From Casuarina equisetifolia (Eukaryota; Streptophyta; Magnoliopsida; Fagales; Casuarinaceae): 64,000 nucleotides of DNA. The stretch spans positions 6,210,001 to 6,274,000 of the forward strand of contig CM052356.1 in NCBI GenBank assembly GCA_028551475.1, given 5' to 3'. Under the pieces are notes generated by a model. It made no database searches, had not been told where the DNA came from, and saw only the letters and a list, made by a program, of their open reading frames with translations. Shown one piece after another: positions 57,001 to 64,000 of the stretch. The first letter of the stretch is position 1, and every line of letters begins with the position of its first letter. Position numbers and translations under genes: made by a program.

Positions 57001-58648
57001 TACAACTATGGGTAGGATAAGGGAAAACGTTAGCTTCATGCAAGAATCTAACCTAAGAACTAGCTTATAGTTGTTCATAGTCATGATTATTAAATCTACC
57101 TTCCCTTTCCATTTGCCCACAAGCAACTCCACTCCTTTGGCAACCCCTAACACTAGCTAAGGAGTGTTGTTTGTTATTTTCAAGGACCTAACATCCTTTT
57201 TAATAAAGAGGCCTAATCTCTTGGCTTCTCGTGGTTTGATGAAGTTGTGAGTAGCAGCTAAGTCCATAATGGCTTTGGTGTTCTTGCTGTTAACTGCACA
57301 CTCCACATATAACAAAGATCTCACAGCGGGTCTAATAGCTTTACCTTTCATTGAATTAAACATCTAAAGAGCTACCATGTATCTATCCTCCCCTAACTTT
57401 ACTAAAGTCTTTTCTTGTGTCATCTCTTGCTCCTTGGCATTAAGCGATCAACCTCTTGGACAGTCTTTCATGGAATATGGACCTTTGCAAAGGAAATAAG
57501 AGAAAAAGGCCTTCCTCTTATTGCCATTGTGATTAAAAGGTGGTTGATTACCTTCATTATAGTTGAAATTTCGGCGACTTCCTCCTTCTTTTCGAGCTAG
57601 ACTAGATTGAGGTAATGGCCTAAATAACAATTTATTTTTCCTAGAGTCTATCAAGGACTCCATAACTGAGACTGCTTGACTTAGCTTGGACAGATTACGC
57701 TTCTTTAGCTCCTCCTATGCCTAAGTTTGAAGACCACTCTCGAAGAAGGACAACAAGGTTTCTTCTGGGACCTTCTCAAGATACAATCTAGCATCTATGA
57801 AAGCTTGCACATAAGCTTGTAAGGTCGTTGTATGCCTAAAATCTCTTAGTGTCTCATGTGCCCTCTTATTCACGTTCATAGGGAGGAATTGTTTCTTTAG
57901 TTTTGCCTTGAACTTCTTATAATTCGATACATCATCATCTCCTCTTTCTTTGCTAGATTAGCACCTATGCCACCACACTAGGAATTATGAGTAAGATAAT
58001 ATGAGGTTGTACGTACCTTTATAAGTACATCGCGAATTTGTATCCCTTTGATATAGCAATCCATATGCCATAAGAAGTTTTCCATTTCCATAGCATCTCA
58101 CTTCCCATTGTAGGTTAGGGGTTTAGGGAGATTTTCCACAGGTGCAACAATCCTAAGTCTTGCTCCCCTTAACAAATCAATTTGCTCTTGGAGTGGAGCA
58201 ATGATAGTCATCTGGTCTTTCAAATCTTGCTCCAATTGAGTCACTCATTCCTCAGCAATTGTGAAGAAATCCTCTAAAAGTAGGACTCTTTCCTTCAATA
58301 TTTTAGCATTAGCTTCAGCCCTATGTCTTTTAGCTTGTCTTTTTGTCTACATTGATGAAACATCACTAATAGCATTACCAGTATCTCGAGAAGTACTAGC
58401 CATCACAATAACTTAGCATGTCCCTGAAAAGTCAGGCTTTGATACTACTTGTAACAAACTTGGAGAAATCCGTTTAGCACTCAGGTCTCAATGATGAACT
58501 AAGTTAGCCTTCTAACCAAGATCACTTTCACAAGATCACTCTCATTAGGATCACTCCCACATCATTGACAATATTACTAGCATCTCGAGAAGTACTAGCC
58601 GTCATAGTAACTTAACGTGTCCCCTAAGAGTCAAGCTTTGATACCTTT

Positions 58649-60877
58649 TGTAATGGACTTAAAGAAATTCATTTAGCCCTTAGGTCTTAGCAATGAATTG
58701 AGTCAACCTTATAACTAGAATCACTCTCACAAGAAAACTTCTAGAGTTTCACAAGGAAAATTATGAAGAATGATGGGAGAGCTTGAGTGTTTGAGTGAGG
58801 AGAAAAGGATTAAGAGGTTCCCTTTATATAGGTGTTAGCCTTCTCATGGGAATTAAGTGTAGCATTGATTACACATTTATGACTCTATCATAAATGTATG
58901 AACATTACTTAGAATTTTAAATAAAGTTCATCAAATCGAGACACTTGTCTTTCTAAACTGTAGATATTCTCATTACAACTAACATTACAATCATAAGTAT
59001 GGAATCATAACAATAACCTTTATTCAATATCATAATCGTTACACTTAGGAGTAGAAAAGAAAAATCTCCCCTATTGAAGAGGTCAATTACTCTTCAAAAT
59101 TCAAATACAATAAACATAAAAGGAAAGAACAATGGGCACCACCCAAGTGGATGACCTAACACAAGGAAACTAGATGCGTTAGACTCGTACTGGCACAGCT
59201 TGTAAGGTTTTATGGCTAACCAAGAATAGGGGGGGCTGAATTGGTTATCATGATTTTACCTATATTTTTCAACTCTTCTACGTTTCATGTAAGTTTAGCA
59301 TGCAACATAGGTATATTAAAGCATATAAACAAAGAAATAAACCAAGATAGGAAGACACAAATATTTACATGGTAGTTCGGCCCTTTTTACCTACTTCCAC
59401 TATTTTCTCCTTCAACTCAACAAGTTGAAGTCTACTTTACTTCAAGTTAGGAGAAATCCTTTCCTACACTTCACAACTCCTCAACAATGAGTCAATTCTT
59501 CACGGTTACAAAGTTTAGGTTGAACCAACCTTAATACATCAAGCAAAACCTTAAATGTGTAATGTGAGTGAGGAATAATGCTTCTCAAAGAACTAATTGA
59601 AGATATACAAACTTAATTCAAGCTCTAATCATGAAACCCCCAATTTTTATAAAGTTAGGATTTCAAATTTACAATGATGTATATGTGCAAATAATATTTT
59701 AAGTTAATCTAGCACATAAACAAATCAATTTAGCAATAGATATTCACAAGAATATAAATGTGAAGGAATATCACTGAAGATTCTTGCTTTCATCAATGAT
59801 TGAAGAGCACAGTAGTATGAATACAAATCTTTCACAAAGCTTCAATCTCTTTCAAAGAACTTGATAGTATTTCATGCAAAAGCTCTCAAAACATCCACTA
59901 GAACCTCCTTTTTATAGAAAATTTAAGAACATTGAACATTTTAGGGTTTCAGTTCAAATATGTTCTTCCCATTCAAAGTTTCCCATTGAGATTTAATGGA
60001 GGCAACATCATACAATTGTAGAAGCAACAATTAATGCAACAAACAACCGTTCTGACACTTCTATCATCTCACAAATCTTCCTATTAAAGAATCAGTAGCT
60101 AAGAAAAAAAGGAGAACTAGCTTCATGTGATTTTAGGGCTTAGGGCTCTTTTGATTTCAACTTAAGAACCTGTCTCTTAACATATAGATGAAACAACCTT
60201 GTTTCACTTACTTAAGTGAAATGCATCACTTTGGTTTAGCTCAAGCTTAAATCATACAGCTTCTTTGCGAGCTAAGTGCAGGCCTAGCTTGTGAGCTAAG
60301 CTTGATCTTGGCCTACTTCACGGCTTGATCTAGCAACTTCATGGCTTGATCCAGCAAATAGTTACTTGGGCTTGGACCAACTAGTGAATGGCTTTTGCTC
60401 AAGTTTGGACTAGCTAATGAGTGGCTTCACTTAGATTTGCATCAAGCTTGTAAAATCAAGTAATATGATTTTAGCCTTCATAATATGATTTTTGGTTCAT
60501 AGATACCTACAAGCACACAATCACCAAGTATCATTTTTCTTCAATATAAGCAAATATATTTTAGCTCAATAATTCATATAAAAATATTTGTCTAAACCTT
60601 ATATATGATGTTTAATAATGGAATGTAGGAAACCAGCTACTTTATAATATCATTAATTGATATTATAATTTGTACACCTTTTACTTCTTTTGGTATTCAA
60701 TGTGTGTACATAAATATGATACTATCATACACAAATAAAAATTTTCTCAACAAAACACATCAACACATAATTTTCAACGTAGCTCAGTCCATCGGCATGT
60801 ACTACTAGTCCAGAATACAGAGGTCCAACTCGTATTGCTCAGCTTAGTCCATCGGCCCATACTATTAGTCTAGAATA
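58649..60877 (-). repeat. 5' LTR of the inner gypsy element, interrupted
   Basis: LTR sequence at 58649-59200 continues at 60781-60877 after an insert. Next to its left edge the minus strand reads GGTATCAAAGC, a primer-site-like word. Confidence 0.78.
59201..60780. mobile_element. LTR-like insert, innermost level of the nest
   Basis: About 1.58 kb splits the right LTR of the gypsy element. It starts TGTAAGGTTTTATGG and contains AATAGGGGGGGCTGAATTGG, a wording common at the start of large plant copia LTRs. It ends near AATTTTCAACGT. A CAGCT/TAGCT pair at the edges may be the target duplication. No coding region is seen. It is probably a solo LTR of a large copia element. Confidence 0.6.
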
Positions 60878-63800
60878 CTAGTCACCTTAAAGAGAGTTTT
60901 TATCTCCTTATGAGCTACCCAATAGGTGGAAGGCCTAAGCCACACAATGGGTCTTACCATAGATCCAATTCTAATCGGCCTCTAACCTATATTGCATCTG
61001 CCTATAGGCCTCCTACCCTATTTCCTATTGTGGCCAATTACCTTGTTAGTTATGGACCTCAACACTTGCCCCACTTGGATTTCGTTAATAAGCTTTCTTC
61101 AAGCCAACTGCCTTACCCATCACCTTAGAATGGTAGTATTTTAGGTCATCCGTCTCCAGCCTAATTAGTGTTTTTGTTGGGTCCATCAAGCTACAACTCA
61201 CCATGGATCAACAGCACAAGCTCCTCAAGTTACATCAACCAAATGGGCCCTTTTAACCCATTCATATGTACAACTTCCTTTTGCTCACCCATTTCATCCT
61301 TTTTTATTATCAACTTTAATGCCACTTGCCACATCACATGCATATTACACGTTCTTGATTCTATCTCTACATGTGTTGCCCCTATTAGCATTACATTACC
61401 TGATAAAACACTTAGCCTCGTCACCCACATTGGCCATTATAGCCCTTGTCCTAAACTCCACCTCAATAATATTTTCTATGTTCCTCGTTTCCAACATAAT
61501 ATACTTTCAATTTAGAAACTTACTCAATACAATAATTGTGTGGCTTTCTTCTTTAGTCAATTTTGAGTTTTTCAAGACTATACAATTGGGGATTTGGTTA
61601 GGCTTAGCAAGGTTGATTGCATGCTCTACTATCTCTACTTTGATTTTCCTATTTATTTCCATTTTATTTTTTCAATTATTTAGTTTCCTTTCAAACTCAT
61701 TTTTGTACTCTAACTCACCTTTGGGTTGTAATTTCATTTCCATCAATAATATTACTTATGATCTTTTGCATAAATGGTTAGGTCATTCTTTTTTGAAAAC
61801 TTTGACTTCTTTTGGTCGTTCAATTACTTATTCTTTATCATTTTCCTATCATGTTTGCCCTCTAACTAAACAAACATGGCAACCTTTTTTGACATGTCAT
61901 AGGACGACTGTTTAAGGTCCAATAGGGACCCCAATCCATAATGGTGCCAAATATTTTCTCACCATTGTGGATGACTTCTTTCATGCTACTTGGACGTTTC
62001 TTCTAAAATTTAAGAGTCAAGTCTTTTCTAAAATTCAATACTTTTTCTCCCTTGTCCAGACCCAATTTGGCTCTATTGTCTAACACATTTGTTCTAACAA
62101 TGGTTTTGAATTCTTCTCCTCTAAATGTCGGTCTTTTCTCTTTTAGCTTAGCATCTTGCATGAATCCTCCTACGTCCACATTCTTCAGCAAAACAAAATT
62201 ATTGAATGCAAACACTAACACCTACTGGATGTCCTTGAGCTCTAATATTTAGGCTCGCATCCCTCCTTTTTTTGGGGAGAATGTCTTCTTACTGCCACTT
62301 ATCTTATAAATTGTCTCCCATCCTTCTTTTTTCATGGCATTAACCCTTTTGAAAAACTTTTTGGCAAACCTCTTGTTCTTAATCATTTTTGTTTTTTTAG
62401 GTTGTCGTTGTTATGCTACCATGGCTCGGTTGATTTATATATTTATTTAAATTTAGTCTTTTAGTCAGCAATCCCAAAGTTTTCTTTCTTTTTTTTTTGT
62501 ATTCTTTCATAATAGAATTAACCTTCTAGCATAAAAACAAATAAGTTTGTGACACTGCAATAGGTTTCCAATAAATCAAATAAAATCATAAATGCCCCTT
62601 CTTTCATACTACTCTTTTGATATATAATCTAATGTTTTTTGAAAAAAAAAATTCTCATATTGAATTCAAAATGCCATGCTATTATTACCTAATAGTCACC
62701 ACCTTAGGTGCTCATGAAAAATTAAGCTCTCATGCAACCCCTTACATTTTCATGAGTTACCCTTCCTTTCAGGAAGGTTACCATTTATATGATCTTGTTG
62801 TTCACCAATTCTTTGTTAGTCGTGATATTATTTTTCAGTAAACTATCTTCCTTTTTTTTCCTCTTCTTGTTCCTTTAATCTTTTACCTGCGACAGATAGC
62901 TTGCTAGCCTTAACCCCTTTAGTCATCTCCAATCCTAATACTTATACTTCATTTTCATTTTCATTACTTGTTGACCTCCTAGATTTTTTAAACAATCCCT
63001 CTCCTTTGGTTGCTCCTCCTAATTCACTACCTACTAAACCCACTCGTCCTCCTTCCACCACCACTACTAATGACCCTTATGTTTTCCTACCACTTGTTTC
63101 ATATGCCCCTTCTTTTTTATCGAACTACTCATTCTACTTACCTTCCCATTTGGACCTCAAACTATTTATGCCCTACCCTACCTACTTCTTCATGCACCTC
63201 ATTACACCCTATCTTCAATTTTATTTCCCTCCACAACTGTCACCCTCTATATCAGCACTTTATTGCCTCTATCTTTGTCACCTAAGAACCTTCTTCCTAT
63301 CATGAAGCTATTACATATCCTAATTAGGTTGTTGCCATGTATGTTGAGCTACTACTCTTAAGACAAATCATACTTAAGATGTAGTCCCTTTACCCCCTAG
63401 TCAGCATCTTATCATATGCAAATACATCTATAGGATCAAGTATCATGTTGATGGCTCCATTGAATGCTACAAAGCTTGGCTCATTTCTAAAGGTTTCAAT
63501 TAATGTGAAGGGATTAACTTTCAGGACACCTTTTTTCTTATGGCAAAACATGTCATCGTTTGTCTCATCCTCAACATTGCAGTTATTTATCATTGGCTGC
63601 TTTATCAAATGAACGTCAAGAATGCATTCCTTCATGATCATCTCTCTAAAGAGGTTTATATGTAGCTTCCCCTCGGATTTCACAATTAAGGGGAGTCTCT
63701 TGTATGCAATCTATGGAAATCTCTCTATGGGTTAAAGCAAGCCTCTAAGCAGTGGAATGTAAAATTCACTAAAACGTTACTTGGGCATGGTTTTGTTCAA

Positions 63801-64000
63801 TCCAACCATGACTACTCCTTGTTCACCAAATGGAAAAGTACTTCTTTTATGGCCTCACTTATTTAGGTCAATGATATATTGATTACAAGAAATAGTTAGA
63901 AAGGAATCTCAAACCTCAAGCAATATAGGCATGCTACTTTCTTGATGAAAAATTTGGGCCTTGAAATTACTTGCTTTCTTGATGGTATATCCTTGAGTCA

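Larger units (their letters stand above)
53422..60877 (-). mobile_element. Ty3/gypsy element inside the copia element
   Basis: LTRs of roughly 585-660 bp lie at 53422-54006 (TGTAACGAAC...TTGGAACA) and 58649-60877. The right one is itself interrupted at 59201-60780. A CTAG word flanks the element (53418-53421 and 60878-60881). Minus-strand parts from right to left are gag and zinc-knuckle region (about 57400-58300), protease (about 57157-57363), reverse transcriptase (about 56164-56760, with a YLDDIVV core), RNase H (about 55600-56007), integrase with zinc finger (about 54680-55450), and a C-terminal tail (about 54144-54401). About 200 bp of LTR-plus-primer-site sequence is repeated in tandem at 58370-58650. 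LTR divergence is high, so it is old. It is broken, with many breaks. Confidence 0.87.
51701..64000 (+). mobile_element. Ty1/copia element (outer level of a nest), running off the window
   Basis: A plus-strand copia fossil. A likely 5' LTR lies at 51701-51896 (TGTTAATGCA...ATTTTCA, TATA-like CCCTATAAATATAAC near 51820), followed by a weak primer-site match (TTGTATCAATCGCC, about 51899). A CCCTAA-rich leader follows (52250-52480). Gag lies at about 52500-53417 (words RYEEEDWVLKFLLALLEE). A gypsy element interrupts it at 53422-60877. Beyond that come protease and GAG-pre-integrase (about 61270-61915, with IITFNATCHIT-like and HKWLGHS words), integrase (about 61916-62850) and reverse transcriptase (about 63350 to the window end). 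The 3' LTR is outside. It is broken, with many breaks, and older than the gypsy element inside it. Confidence 0.82.

Noticed and set aside
1-64000. tRNA genes
   Set aside because: I looked for the internal promoter words (GGTTCGAATCC-type with an acceptor stem) and found none. The tRNA-like words present are LTR primer sites.

Overview
The window is plant nuclear DNA, from an angiosperm that is most likely a eudicot. The reasons are Ty3/gypsy and Ty1/copia elements with plant-type tRNA-Met primer sites, a plant L1 LINE, a CYP96A-type cytochrome P450, an ankyrin/PGG membrane protein, and spliced genes in AT-rich spacers. I cannot name the species. Most of the 64 kb is not single-copy gene space. 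Only two host genes look whole or nearly whole: a single-exon CYP96A-type P450 (41625-43130, minus) and a five-exon ankyrin-PGG gene (48573-51381, plus). The ankyrin gene has one unresolved splice join.

From 1 to about 44350 the sequence is a worn array of duplicated units. A full unit holds, left to right: a class-3-like lipase (At4g10955 type, minus strand), its long intron and 5' untranslated exon, an AT-rich spacer, and a CYP96A gene (minus strand) with its 3' flank. Three lipase copies are visible (about 14.0-19.7, 20.1-21.1 and 30.3-33.0 kb), all pseudogenes. The P450 is present three times: a C-terminal fragment at 7.6 kb, a pseudogene at 34.8-39.0 kb and the intact gene at 41.6-43.1 kb. 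The lipase 5' exon is seen four times and an AT-rich flank about three times.

Mobile elements have hit these copies one by one: a TRIM with three terminal repeats (376-936), a gypsy element in the first P450 fragment (2876-7599, target duplication TATTT), a copia element in the first lipase (14232-19308), an L1 LINE in a duplicated flank (23806-29150), two insertions in the third lipase, and a solo LTR in the second P450 that itself carries a rearranged gypsy element (target duplications CTTTC and ATTTC). A solo LTR lies at 10015-10585, an LTR with primer site at 7933-8334, and a small dynamin-like (DRP4) gene fragment at 11.7-11.9 kb.

The right end (51.7-64 kb) is a three-level nest. A plus-strand copia element starts next to the first 50 bases of a U2 snRNA-like sequence and runs off the window. 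A gypsy element (53422-60877) sits in its gag region, and an LTR-like insert (59201-60780) sits in one LTR of that gypsy. All LTR elements here are treated as fossils.

I did not find a clear new biological system. The most unusual items are the paired lipase-P450 array with serial element hits, a 233-codon ORF that fuses insertion-derived sequence to a lipase core, an unrecognised acidic 248-codon ORF inside an insertion, a gypsy element whose two coding halves face opposite ways, and the U2 fragment at the copia boundary.
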